Origin: Roseobacter fucihabitans | GTDB taxonomy: Bacteria > Pseudomonadota > Alphaproteobacteria > Rhodobacterales > Rhodobacteraceae | Length of the DNA stretch: 64,000 nt | NCBI RefSeq assembly: GCF_014337925.2 | Contig: NZ_CP143423.1 | Span: 3,316,501-3,380,500 of the forward strand | Direction: 5' to 3' | Part shown: positions 7,191-15,689 of the stretch, piece by piece | Position numbering within the stretch: the first letter of the stretch is position 1 | Layout of the letters: each line of letters opens with the position of its first letter | Translations under genes and position numbers: made by a program | The notes under the pieces: generated by a model | Databases searched by the model: none | Seen by the model: only the letters and a program-made list of their open reading frames with translations | What the model was told of the DNA's origin: nothing

Positions 7191-9281
7191 ATGAGTTTTC
7201 CAGATCCGAATCGCCGACAGGCTGCTGCTGAAGCGCGTAACGCTGCCACGTTACTCTCGACAGAGATTGATCATCCTTCTCATACGCGCAACCAGGACGA
7301 AAACCATCCCTATATTCACAGTTTCACGAAGGGTTTGCTTCACGGCGATAACGGGTTGTTGGAGAACCCCGGGGACTTTAAGATCTTTGCCGAAGGAACC
7401 GAATCGTCCGATCCGTCGGTGTTTCAGGCGGTGCCGCTCAACACCAGCGTGGCCACATTTCATGGCGCAACCCGGGCGGATTTCGACGTGCTCGAGTGCG
7501 AGGGTGACCGGAGACCATATCGTGAATGGGAGAGCCCGACCGCGGGCCACGCCTTCGTTCTCGAAGGGCCCGATCCGTTCGCATTGACGATGCCGCCGGC
7601 GCCCGCCGCCGGGTCAGCCGAGTTCGCGGCCGAGATGGCCGAGGTTTACCAGATGGCCCTGGCGCGGGACTGGCCCGTTGCCGGCTTCATGCACGAGGAC
7701 CTCGTTGCGGGTCTTCGCAAAGCCGATGGTGGCGCCGTGTCCAACGCCGGCAAGAAACGACTCAAGGACGCTCAGGAACGTGTCAGCGTCGCCGCCGACC
7801 GGCTGACCGACATGCGTTGGTTCAAAGGTGTTCCGGATGGGCGCGACACTGCGGTCGAAGAACAGCGCCGCCGGCGCCGGTTCAACATCCCGCAGACGGC
7901 CTCCAACCTGTTCCGGGGCGCTGGTGAGGATCCATGGGAAACCCCGTTTCTTTCACAGTTCATGATCATGGGCGACGGGGGATGCAAACGCGACGTGGCT
8001 GCGCGCGCGTCCGGAAAGATCGCCTTTGGCGCGCAGCTGATCGACCAGAAGGTCCGGTTTGCAACGCCTGAAAAGGATTTCATGACGACGTGGCGCGACT
8101 GGCTGGATGTGCAGAACGCCCTCAACGCGCGCCCCTTGGTTGGCGATGCGCAATATGTCACTGACGCTGGCAAGGTGCAGTTCAGGACAATGGCCGCCCT
8201 GCGCGACATGGCGACCTACGTGCACGACGATCAGCTCTATCAGGCGTACCTGAACGCGGCCCTGATCATGCTGAGTGAACGGTTCGGCTTCGATCCGGAT
8301 ATCCCCTATCACGGTCAAACCAACAACGCGTCGCCGCGGTGGAACCGCGAACCGTTTGCGCTCTTCGGCGGCCCACATCTTCTGACGCTGCTTTCAGAGG
8401 TATCGAGTCGAGCGCTCAAGGCCGTGCGCGGGCAAAAATTCACGGTTCATCGCAGACTGCGGCCCGAAGCCGCCGGCGCGCTCTTCCACAAGATCTACTC
8501 GGGCTACAACCCGAACCGCGAACATGGCGGGTCAAGCTACGCAACCGGAGACGGTTCGGCCGAAGCCCTGGCCCGGGCGTCGCTGGGGCAGACGCTAGCA
8601 ACCTATACATTCCCGACCGGAGGCGGAACCGAGCCACCGCTCGAAAGCATCCTGTCGGACATTCGCCTCCACAATGCGGATCAAACCGGCGAGGATCCCA
8701 ACGATCTGGACCGCGCGAAATGGCTCTTGCCCATGGCCTTTCCGGAAGGCTCGCCGATGCATCCGGCCTATGGTGCGGGGCACGCCACCGTCGCCGGGGC
8801 CTGCGTTACGATGCTGAAGGCATTCTTCAACATGCGCGACGCCAATGACACCACCCGACCGGCCTATCTGGTCGAACCCGGCGGCCCGGCACTGGTTCCC
8901 GATTGCGGCAGCAATGTCGGCGATGGATCGATCGACATGCTGGGCGTGGACATTGACCGCGGCCTGACGCTCGAAGGCGAACTGAACAAGCTGATGTGGA
9001 ACATCTCGAACGCCCGCAATGTGGCCGGTGTGCATTATTACACCGACTACATTGAGTCTGCGCTGTTGGGAGAGGCGATCACGATCGGCATCCTGCGCGA
9101 GCAGATGCTTTGCTACGAGCCTGACGAAAGCGTATCGATGACCGTCCCGCTGTTGACCCGACGAACACTGCCCGAGACGCTGCTGAACGGAAGCACAATT
9201 GGCAAGGACGATGCTGTCGATGTCGTGAAAATCAACCGGCACGGCCATCTCGAAGCCGCCAGCGCGACACCCCGGCCCTAA
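7191..9281 (+). CDS. Vanadium-dependent haloperoxidase (bromoperoxidase type)
   Basis: A 696-residue enzyme of the red-algal/cyanobacterial bromoperoxidase group. It would use vanadate and H2O2 to oxidise halide (usually bromide) to hypohalous acid. Vanadate-pocket spacing matches Corallina-type enzymes exactly: K416 and R424-P425 (K-x7-R), H524 and H531 with GAGHA between, and R609 and H615. One pocket residue differs: the family Ser before Gly-His is Ala529. The start at 7191 is set by AGGAGG nine bases upstream, giving MSFPDPNRR. No signal peptide is evident. It heads the rightward operon, so hypohalite chemistry is probably the core activity of this cluster; the natural substrate is unknown. 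Confidence 0.9.
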   Translation: MSFPDPNRRQAAAEARNAATLLSTEIDHPSHTRNQDENHPYIHSFTKGLLHGDNGLLENPGDFKIFAEGTESSDPSVFQAVPLNTSVATFHGATRADFDVLECEGDRRPYREWESPTAGHAFVLEGPDPFALTMPPAPAAGSAEFAAEMAEVYQMALARDWPVAGFMHEDLVAGLRKADGGAVSNAGKKRLKDAQERVSVAADRLTDMRWFKGVPDGRDTAVEEQRRRRRFNIPQTASNLFRGAGEDPWETPFLSQFMIMGDGGCKRDVAARASGKIAFGAQLIDQKVRFATPEKDFMTTWRDWLDVQNALNARPLVGDAQYVTDAGKVQFRTMAALRDMATYVHDDQLYQAYLNAALIMLSERFGFDPDIPYHGQTNNASPRWNREPFALFGGPHLLTLLSEVSSRALKAVRGQKFTVHRRLRPEAAGALFHKIYSGYNPNREHGGSSYATGDGSAEALARASLGQTLATYTFPTGGGTEPPLESILSDIRLHNADQTGEDPNDLDRAKWLLPMAFPEGSPMHPAYGAGHATVAGACVTMLKAFFNMRDANDTTRPAYLVEPGGPALVPDCGSNVGDGSIDMLGVDIDRGLTLEGELNKLMWNISNARNVAGVHYYTDYIESALLGEAITIGILREQMLCYEPDESVSMTVPLLTRRTLPETLLNGSTIGKDDAVDVVKINRHGHLEAASATPRP

Positions 9282-9303
9282 CCGAATTTCCTTAAAGCAA
9301 ACC

Positions 9304-9330
9304 ACGCCGACCGCCTCTTGCGGGCGGCGT
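9304..9330 (+). promoter_or_regulatory. Intercistronic GC-rich hairpin
   Basis: ACGCCG (9304-9309) pairs with CGGCGT (9325-9330) and CCGC (9311-9314) with GCGG (9320-9323), forming a nearly continuous stem with a short loop. There is no T-run, so it is more likely an mRNA stabiliser or attenuator between the haloperoxidase and protease genes than a full terminator. Confidence 0.5.
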
Positions 9331-9360
9331 AAGGCCCCCATTCAGTCAGAGGAGGACACC

Positions 9361-10185
9361 ATGGCCGAGAACAAACGTACAACCGGACCGTTCACACTGC
9401 GCGACGACCGAGACCTTGATAAGGCGCTTGAGGACTACACGCACATCTATCATGGCGGTGCGCGCTGCTCGACAGATACGATTGGGCACGCGACGCCTGA
9501 CGATATGTCGCTGCAAGATCTGGTCCTTCATGCGCCACAGGGGTTCATTCCGCTTTGGGCCGAGGGCGTCACGTTGCGCTGGCGCTTCCAGGAGCGCTCG
9601 GTCCAGCAGTTCGTCGATCCCGACGCCGCCAAGGACTACGTCCGCGATCTGTTGGCGGACGCCGCGCTGGCGTGGGGCGCGGCGGTGCCCGTCCGCTTTG
9701 CCGAGTCACATCAGCCGTGGGACTTCGAAATCAAGTTGAGCGCGCGCGACGATTGCGATCCGAGGGGCTGCACACTTGCGAGCGCTTTTTTCCCGGACGC
9801 CGGGCAGCACGAACTCGAACTTTTCCCACTGATGTTCCGCAACGACAGGGACGAGCAAATTGAAACCATGGCCCATGAGTTGGGGCACGTCTTTGGCCTT
9901 CGCCACTTTTTCGCACAAACGCGCGAGGCAATTGTTCCAAGCGTAGAGTTTGGAACACAGGATCCAAATTCGATCATGAATTACGGCCCGCAAAGTGAAC
10001 TGACGGACACGGACATTTCCGATTTGATCGCGCTCTACTCCCGCGTCTGGTCGGGTGATCTGACCCATGTCAACGGTACGCCCATTCACCTGGTTGAGCC
10101 GTACAGCGCCACAAACGCACGCGCGCTGCCGCCGGCTCTGGTCGCGAGGTCTCAATCATACGCCGCACGCACGAAAAGCGCCTGA
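9361..10185 (+). CDS. Matrixin-like zinc metalloprotease (M10A-type)
   Basis: A 274-residue protein with a complete metzincin site: HELGHVFGLRH at residues 172-182 (Zn-binding H172, H176, H182; catalytic E173) and a Met-turn SIMNYG near residue 206. The N-terminal part lacks an obvious signal peptide or cysteine-switch propeptide, which is unusual for a secreted protease; it may act on cluster proteins or leave by another route. The DLIALYSRVWSG segment after the Met-turn is the usual helix closing the domain. A GAGGAGG sits just upstream of the ATG. Second gene of the haloperoxidase operon. Confidence 0.8.
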   Translation: MAENKRTTGPFTLRDDRDLDKALEDYTHIYHGGARCSTDTIGHATPDDMSLQDLVLHAPQGFIPLWAEGVTLRWRFQERSVQQFVDPDAAKDYVRDLLADAALAWGAAVPVRFAESHQPWDFEIKLSARDDCDPRGCTLASAFFPDAGQHELELFPLMFRNDRDEQIETMAHELGHVFGLRHFFAQTREAIVPSVEFGTQDPNSIMNYGPQSELTDTDISDLIALYSRVWSGDLTHVNGTPIHLVEPYSATNARALPPALVARSQSYAARTKSA

Positions 10186-10207
10186 CAGCGGGCTCACACC
10201 GAAGGTG

Positions 10208-10238
10208 GGGGCCAGCACACCGCTGCCCGCCTGGCCCC
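10208..10238 (+). promoter_or_regulatory. Second intercistronic hairpin
   Basis: GGGGCCAG (10208-10215) is followed 15 bases later by its reverse complement CTGGCCCC (10231-10238), a perfect 8-bp GC-rich stem in the short gap between the protease gene and the propeller gene. No T-run follows. It echoes the hairpin at 9304 and may tune expression of operon segments. Confidence 0.5.
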
Positions 10239-10273
10239 GCCCATTGCAACGATATTCAGACAGGAGAACCGCC

Positions 10274-11608
10274 GTGCCCCTTTCTTGGCAACCAACATCA
10301 CTCCCCGCCGCAGGATCTCGAACCGACGACGTTTGGTTCAACGACAAGAATGTTGGTTGGGCAGTAAACTCGGACGGCAAGGTCTATCACACGACCGATG
10401 GTGCCGAGACATGGGTGGAGCAACGGCTGTTTGCCGATAGTTATCTAAGGTGTCTGTCTTTCTCGTCAAATCAAAAGGGTTGGATCGGTACGCTTTCGGG
10501 TCCGCACAGCCTCTACCGAACCGATGATGGGGGCGCCAGCTGGAACCCGGTGTCGGATCTGCCCGACGGCGGCCCGGCCCGGATCTGTGGCCTCGTCGCG
10601 GTAAATGACGACGTCATATTCGCGGCTGGCACAAACTATCCCGACGAGCCTGCAGGCGTCATATGCAGCCGGGACGGCGGGACGACATGGGACCTGCTCG
10701 ATCTCGGTTTGGATCCAGCGCTCTTGGTCGACATCTACTTCGAAGATGAAAACACCGGCTGGGTGGTCGGCGGCCTTGATGAGGTGCGACACCCCGCGCG
10801 CGACACGGTGCGGCGCGATGTCATTCCCGTGGTTCTGTCGACGATAGACGGTGGGCAAAGCTGGACCAACGCAATTGGATTGCCAATTGCCCTCGGGGCG
10901 TTTCCGCGCGGCGAATGGGGCTGGAAGATCCAAAGGCTCGGCGCACAGACAATACTCGTATCCTTGGAAAACCTGCACGATGGCGCAATCCTGAGGTCGG
11001 ACGACCTCGGCGCAACCTGGGAGCGCCTGCCGATCAACGACCGCCAGCGCAATGCCAATCTGGAAGGCATTGGTTTCCTCGACAAGGATCATGGCTGGGT
11101 TGGGGGCTGGGGGGACCTGTTCTTTCAGGGCGGGTTTACCAGTGAGACCAGCGACGGCGGCCGCACCTGGGACGACGCCAATCACGTAGGTTTCCGGCTC
11201 AACCGGTTTCGGTTTATCGGCGATCCTGTCGAAGTAGGATATGCCAGCGGCGACACGGTCTACAAACTCTCCGACGCGCCTGCACCCTCTGTCGCAACTC
11301 TTCGGCAAGCCGTCGAAGAACCTGCGGGCGACCAAAGCATCTCTCTCGAAATCGATGTTCCGGAAGAAACGCAAAGCCTCGTCGTCCTCGTCTGGGAGCG
11401 CTTCGGACGCGAAGTGCGCCGTCTCGTGTCCGAAGCCCACCCTCAGCCCGGGCGCCGTCAAATCAGTTGGGACCTCACCGATGCCGAGGGTGTCGTCGTT
11501 CCTGCGGGAAGCTTCATCGTGCGCGTGGTGACTGACGAAAGTTCAACAAGCCGGGTCATTCACCGGCGCATTCTACCAAGCCAAATCAAACAGGAGAGCC
11601 AGCCATGA
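10274..11608 (+). CDS. Ycf48/BNR-type beta-propeller protein with C-terminal FlgD-like Ig domain
   Basis: I start at GTG 10274, which follows a CAGGAGA ribosome site; the open frame extends further upstream but overlaps the protease gene. At least six BNR/Asp-box motifs (TTDGAETW, TDDGGASW, SRDGGTTW, TIDGGQSW, SDDLGATW, TSDGGRTW) give a six- or seven-bladed propeller resembling photosystem-II assembly factor Ycf48 and sialidase scaffolds. The last ~85 residues (LEIDVPEETQSLVV; SWDLTDAEG; GSFIVRV) form an Ig-like domain similar to the FlgD C-terminal fold. No catalytic role is assignable; a binding or scaffolding part is likely. It overlaps the next gene by 4 bp. Confidence 0.75.
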   Translation: MPLSWQPTSLPAAGSRTDDVWFNDKNVGWAVNSDGKVYHTTDGAETWVEQRLFADSYLRCLSFSSNQKGWIGTLSGPHSLYRTDDGGASWNPVSDLPDGGPARICGLVAVNDDVIFAAGTNYPDEPAGVICSRDGGTTWDLLDLGLDPALLVDIYFEDENTGWVVGGLDEVRHPARDTVRRDVIPVVLSTIDGGQSWTNAIGLPIALGAFPRGEWGWKIQRLGAQTILVSLENLHDGAILRSDDLGATWERLPINDRQRNANLEGIGFLDKDHGWVGGWGDLFFQGGFTSETSDGGRTWDDANHVGFRLNRFRFIGDPVEVGYASGDTVYKLSDAPAPSVATLRQAVEEPAGDQSISLEIDVPEETQSLVVLVWERFGREVRRLVSEAHPQPGRRQISWDLTDAEGVVVPAGSFIVRVVTDESSTSRVIHRRILPSQIKQESQP

Positions 11609-12231
11609 CAACCCGAATCTACAGCGTTGACGCAATTGATCTTACTCTCAAAAAAAGGAACCCACACTCTCTGTTGATCAGCTGCACGGGGCGCGTCACC
11701 AGCAGCGGCTGGTCAGACATCCATCTGTCTCCATTCGTGTACGTCGCGCCGCCGGCGGATGGCATCCTGGACTGCGACCTGGTCGGGACGGCTCCCGGTC
11801 CCGGCGAAATCGTCATCCCGGTGCTGACTAAGGTTGCCGCGCATCTGGTCGTTGACGACGTCGACAACTATTGGGGCAAGGATCAGCCGGTCGAAGGCGT
11901 TCGTGTGCACGCCAGCCAGAATACCAAGGTCGCGACGTTGGAAGATATCGCGACCGGCATGACCGCGGCGCGCATTCTGGACGCGACCGACGGACCAATC
12001 CCGTCGGCACCAAGCTACGAGGCAGACATCAAACCGCTGTTTCGCGTTCGCGATGCCGTGGTGATGAAGAACATCAGCGGTTTCGATCTGCACGCCTACG
12101 AGGATGTGGTGACCTGGGCCGATCGCATCCTGGAAACACTTGAAGCCAAAAGGATGCCCTGTGACGGCGCCTGGCCGGCGCAAGATGTCTCGCTGTTCAA
12201 GGCCTGGATCGACACCGGGAAGGCCGCCTAA
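11605..12231 (+). CDS. Hypothetical cluster protein with heme-less cytochrome-like C-terminus
   Basis: A 208-residue protein, start overlapping the previous stop by 4 bp. I do not recognise the N-terminal ~130 residues. The C-terminus reads SYEADIKPLFRVRD ... HAYEDVVTWADRIL ... MPCDGAWPAQDVSLFKAWIDTGKAA. This has the layout of small cytochrome-c-like (PSCyt) domains, where a helix ending in a W-I-D/A-x-G motif closes the fold, but there is no CxxCH heme motif. A similar WIARGAPD ending occurs in the next gene, so the two proteins may share a module. Confidence 0.6.
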   Translation: MTTRIYSVDAIDLTLKKRNPHSLLISCTGRVTSSGWSDIHLSPFVYVAPPADGILDCDLVGTAPGPGEIVIPVLTKVAAHLVVDDVDNYWGKDQPVEGVRVHASQNTKVATLEDIATGMTAARILDATDGPIPSAPSYEADIKPLFRVRDAVVMKNISGFDLHAYEDVVTWADRILETLEAKRMPCDGAWPAQDVSLFKAWIDTGKAA

Positions 12232-12353
12232 AGCCGCAGTGTCTGCCCCCGCATCGCAGGGAAGGACGACACTGACACGACGCAACTGCCAGAGCGCGCG
12301 CCGGTCCTAGGACGTCAGGTCGCGGCGGCGCTCCCGGGCGCGAGGAGACCGAT

Positions 12354-14177
12354 ATGCGCATACACTCATATTTTTCCACAAAGCTCTTTTCGCGCCCCGA
12401 ATTCGGGGCAGACGGGGCCAACTTGGCAGCGGCGCTAAGCCAATCGCCTCCTCCTGCGGTCTCGCCCCGACTTGAGCCTCGGGACGAAACTGTCTTCTGG
12501 CTGACGGCCGCGGCCGAGGTCGAACATTTTCTCATGACCCACTACCTCTTCGCGGCCTACACCTTGAAACTGGTTGACGGTGGTGGCACCTCGGAAGATT
12601 TCAAGGCGCTGCAAACAGCATTGCTGCAGATTGCCCGTGAAGAAATGGGGCATCTGATTACCGTGCAGAACCTGCTGACACTTGTGGGGGCTCCATTGCA
12701 TTTCGGACGAGAGCACTCGCCGTTCGCAAGCGAGATATATCCGTTCCGTTTCAAACTGGAGCGCGTGTCGCTGGACAGCCTGGCAAAATATGCGCTCGCC
12801 GAAAGTCCGATTGACCGGTCAGCTCTTGAGGCGGGTCTCGGTCCCGACGATTTGCGGCTTTACGACACCGAGATTGCCAGACGTGCCTTGGCCAGCAACG
12901 ACGGCCATCCGGTTCGTCATGTCGGCCCCATCTTTGCCCGGCTCAGAGAATTGTTTGCCGATCATCTTACGGCGTCGGATCTGCGACTGGACCGGCACGA
13001 TCGGCAGGCACGATGGCGCGATTGGGGATACAAGCCCAATCCACGCGACGGAATTGACACGGACCTTCGGGTATTGGTCCATTCCTTTGATCAGACCGAT
13101 CCGGACGACGCACGTGAAGCCGCCGTTCAGGCCATTCAGGACATTGGCGATCAAGGCGAAGAAGCTGACCTCGACATGGGCGACGGCGAATCCCACTTCG
13201 AGCGGTTTTTTCAAGCCTACAAAGACCTTGCTGCAATCGAAGAGGTGCACGGCACCGCGCCGGTCTGGCCGGTATCGGCCAACCCCAATCTTTCCCTCGA
13301 CGTTCAAGACGGCGCCGATAATGCCGGTCGGATAACGCTGCCTCGCACCCGCCTCTGGGCCCAGCTTTTCAACCTCAGATACCGACTTTTGCTAAGGTTC
13401 TTGTCGCACGCGTTGCAGTTGGACGGCCCGGTTTTTTTGACGGGCGGTGCGACGATGGGCGACCGGACGGCCAAGGGGCTTATCGTCTATTGGGCATTCA
13501 AGGAAATGCGGCGCTTGAAAAAGATTGCGGCAAAGCTCGTGCAATTGCCCGCGACCGATCTGCCGAATTCGCACCATGCGGGTCCGCCGTTCGAATTGCC
13601 ATTCCGGTTGGACCTCGCGCCGGACGAAGGCGACAGGTGGGTCGGTCATCGCGATGTGTTTCGCGCTGCAATCACGCTTACAGAAAAGATGCAGGCCGAA
13701 GATCCGGATACCAACGATCCTTTCCTTGCCTATCTTCGTTCCGACGATGAGCAAAGCGCGTCAATTGCCGATGCAATGGCGGCCACGGGCAAGCTTCCGG
13801 CCAGTCTGAGTTTGGACGATTTCCAAAAGGTGGCGGCAATTCTTGATGAAGCTGTGCGCGGTTTTCCCGTTGCGGGCCCGCACAGTGCCTTTTGGCGAAA
13901 CGCCACTCTATCAGATTTTTTGGGGCATGCTTTTGCGCCCGTTACGCCCGGAGATCCGGATGGTTCGGGGCTCATTCAACGCATCGCCGTCGCGGAAGAT
14001 GGTGCAAATCTGATGCCCCGATATCGTCCGCGGATCGACCAACGACGGGTCGATTACATCGTAGATTGGATTGCACGTGGCGCGCCCGACAATGCGCCGC
14101 CGGGGCAGATCGGTATTGCCGAGGAACCGACACCAAGCCCCGAGCCAGCGCCACATCAAATGCCCCAGAAACAATGA
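12354..14177 (+). CDS. VioB-type ferritin-like domain protein
   Basis: A 607-residue protein, start preceded by GAGGAGA. The N-terminal ~280 residues match the ferritin-like domain found in VioB/RebD/StaD-type iminophenylpyruvate dimer synthases: AAAEVEHFLMTHYLFAAYTLK (E55, E57, H58) and REEMGHLITVQNLLTLVGAP (E96, E97, H100) are the expected diiron or helix-bundle positions. The C-terminal part is less clear and ends with a cytochrome-like DYIVDWIARGAPDN segment without a heme motif. Proteins with this domain join or oxidise amino-acid-derived radicals. Beside a haloperoxidase it could act in building or modifying a small molecule, which is inference. Confidence 0.7.
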   Translation: MRIHSYFSTKLFSRPEFGADGANLAAALSQSPPPAVSPRLEPRDETVFWLTAAAEVEHFLMTHYLFAAYTLKLVDGGGTSEDFKALQTALLQIAREEMGHLITVQNLLTLVGAPLHFGREHSPFASEIYPFRFKLERVSLDSLAKYALAESPIDRSALEAGLGPDDLRLYDTEIARRALASNDGHPVRHVGPIFARLRELFADHLTASDLRLDRHDRQARWRDWGYKPNPRDGIDTDLRVLVHSFDQTDPDDAREAAVQAIQDIGDQGEEADLDMGDGESHFERFFQAYKDLAAIEEVHGTAPVWPVSANPNLSLDVQDGADNAGRITLPRTRLWAQLFNLRYRLLLRFLSHALQLDGPVFLTGGATMGDRTAKGLIVYWAFKEMRRLKKIAAKLVQLPATDLPNSHHAGPPFELPFRLDLAPDEGDRWVGHRDVFRAAITLTEKMQAEDPDTNDPFLAYLRSDDEQSASIADAMAATGKLPASLSLDDFQKVAAILDEAVRGFPVAGPHSAFWRNATLSDFLGHAFAPVTPGDPDGSGLIQRIAVAEDGANLMPRYRPRIDQRRVDYIVDWIARGAPDNAPPGQIGIAEEPTPSPEPAPHQMPQKQ

Positions 14178-14515
14178 GGAATGCAGCCATCTTCCCGGCA
14201 GCAGAATTTTCAAAGCTGTTAGACAGCAACAAAGTGCATGATTTGCCCGGTTCCGCTACGGTTTTGGCTCAGGGACAATTTGAAAATTCGTCGAGGTATC
14301 CTGCGATGATCCGATGCTCCAACAGAAAGAAGCGCGATCCCGCAAAACCCGATGTGCATGGTAGCAGCCTTTCGAACATTGATGTGGAACGGCTTCACTT
14401 TTTTCCTAGGCATGTTCCGCCCGAGCACAAACCGTCAGGTACAATCAATAGCGCAAGGGAAAAAATATATGGTACGTTGGTTGAAAATCGGCTGCAACAG
14501 AAAGATAAAGGTTGA
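14174..14515 (+). pseudogene. Catalase-like N-terminal fragment
   Basis: The ATG overlaps the ferritin-like gene's stop by 4 bp, so this was the next operon gene. The middle reads VLAQGQFENSSRYPAMIRCSN ... KPDVHG, resembling catalase-family proteins in which a short GxF repeat precedes YPALIRFSNG and a PDxRG stretch. Similarity fades after ~14375, where base composition becomes more A+T-rich, and the 113-residue frame lacks the rest of a catalase. I infer truncation at the right edge of the cluster; it could also be a short unrelated protein. Confidence 0.35.
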
Positions 14516-14558
14516 TTTCAACAATTGACACTCCCCCAATAACAAAAGGACTTTTCAA

Positions 14559-15113
14559 ATGAAGATGATATTTGGCACCCTATACCTATTAATGGCAGCA
14601 TCTCAGGCCTCTGCCGGTTGCCAAGAACATTGGGACGCGCGTGGCTTGGGCAGCGAGATGCAAGGTTTCTGCTCCGCAGTTGAAAACACCAATAGCGATG
14701 GCTTGGTTGTTATTATGAAAAAGAAGCCCAAGGGCTGCTCCCCTAAGGGACCAACGTCGGACTGCAATCCTGCATCTAGTATCTTGCAAGGTGATGGGGC
14801 CTATAATGGGCTTATGTGGTTCGACGCAGACGGTGGGTTCGGATTCGACATGCAAGATCGGCAAGGGCAAGATGGAGCCTTAGTCGCAGAAAATGGCGGT
14901 GCACCTCGCTACTATCACGAGCTGGAAGATCTGAGTACATCTGGCGCTATTGAGACGCATGAAATTGATGCTGACGGAGAATGGTTCGTGGTAGAGAACA
15001 ATGGCTCGGATGATCTGCGTGCCTTCAATTCTAAGCTGATGCAGCAAAACAGTTGGGTGACATCCGCTCTTCAAAATGGGACAAACGTGATTTTCCTTCA
15101 ACAGGAACAGTAG
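14559..15113 (+). CDS. Secreted hypothetical protein
   Basis: A 184-residue protein with a clear signal peptide (MKMIFGTLYLLMAASQASA, cleavage after ASA). The mature part is acidic, has four or five cysteines and repeated glycine-aspartate turns (WFDADGGFGFDMQDRQGQDG). I do not recognise a family. It is followed after three bases by a membrane-protein gene, so the two are probably cotranscribed. Base composition is lower in GC than the haloperoxidase cluster, suggesting a separate origin. Confidence 0.6.
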   Translation: MKMIFGTLYLLMAASQASAGCQEHWDARGLGSEMQGFCSAVENTNSDGLVVIMKKKPKGCSPKGPTSDCNPASSILQGDGAYNGLMWFDADGGFGFDMQDRQGQDGALVAENGGAPRYYHELEDLSTSGAIETHEIDADGEWFVVENNGSDDLRAFNSKLMQQNSWVTSALQNGTNVIFLQQEQ

Positions 15114-15116
15114 ACG

Positions 15117-15689
15117 ATGGAAGATCCGACAAACGCGTGTTTCAGGTTTTTTGGCGTGGATTTTTTGCCCTGTGACCATTTCCAATGGGCTCTAACTTCT
15201 TTTCTAAGTGTCGCGCTTGTCGGGGCCGTTGTAGCACTTATTGCTTTTCTATCGATTATATCTACGGCTTATCAAAGACGTGAAATTGTATCTGTGTTGG
15301 GCGCCTTGTTTGTAATGGCGTTGTTTGGTGGTCTGGTAGGATTTCACGGTGGCAACAGTCGGGTAGGCGTTGTCGGAGACGTCATTCCCGCTGTGGTTAC
15401 ACTTGTGGCTGGTGTGGCGGCCTATCTATTTGGTGTTTCTGAGCGAAAGCCGGGGCCATTGATGTTCCCGCTTTTGGGTGCTTTCGTAGCTACTCTATTC
15501 ATGGGCTACAGCATGGGTTCGGCCAACCGCAACGGAGAACAAAGAGCGGCCCTCGCGGATGAGCAGTGCTTCAAGGCGCTGACCAATGTTGACATCTTGA
15601 AGTCCGAGGCAGCATTTGCACGCGCTCAACAGATATTCGGAACGACATGTGAAGTTTGGTGGGAATTGGACGGTGACCCGGACACTTGA
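15117..15689 (+). CDS. Membrane protein, partner of the preceding secreted protein
   Basis: A 190-residue protein with about four hydrophobic helices (LTSFLSVALVGAVVALIAFL; VSVLGALFVMALFGGLVGF; VIPAVVTLVAGVAAYLFGV; LLGAFVATLFMGYSMG) and a soluble C-terminal tail with two cysteines. I do not recognise a family. Spacing of three bases from the upstream gene indicates translational coupling, so the pair probably works together at the inner membrane/periplasm. Confidence 0.6.
   Translation: MEDPTNACFRFFGVDFLPCDHFQWALTSFLSVALVGAVVALIAFLSIISTAYQRREIVSVLGALFVMALFGGLVGFHGGNSRVGVVGDVIPAVVTLVAGVAAYLFGVSERKPGPLMFPLLGAFVATLFMGYSMGSANRNGEQRAALADEQCFKALTNVDILKSEAAFARAQQIFGTTCEVWWELDGDPDT

Noticed and set aside
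10466-11461. 331-codon minus-strand frame opposite the propeller gene
   Set aside because: The plus strand carries repeated Asp-box motifs; the antisense frame is a high-GC shadow.
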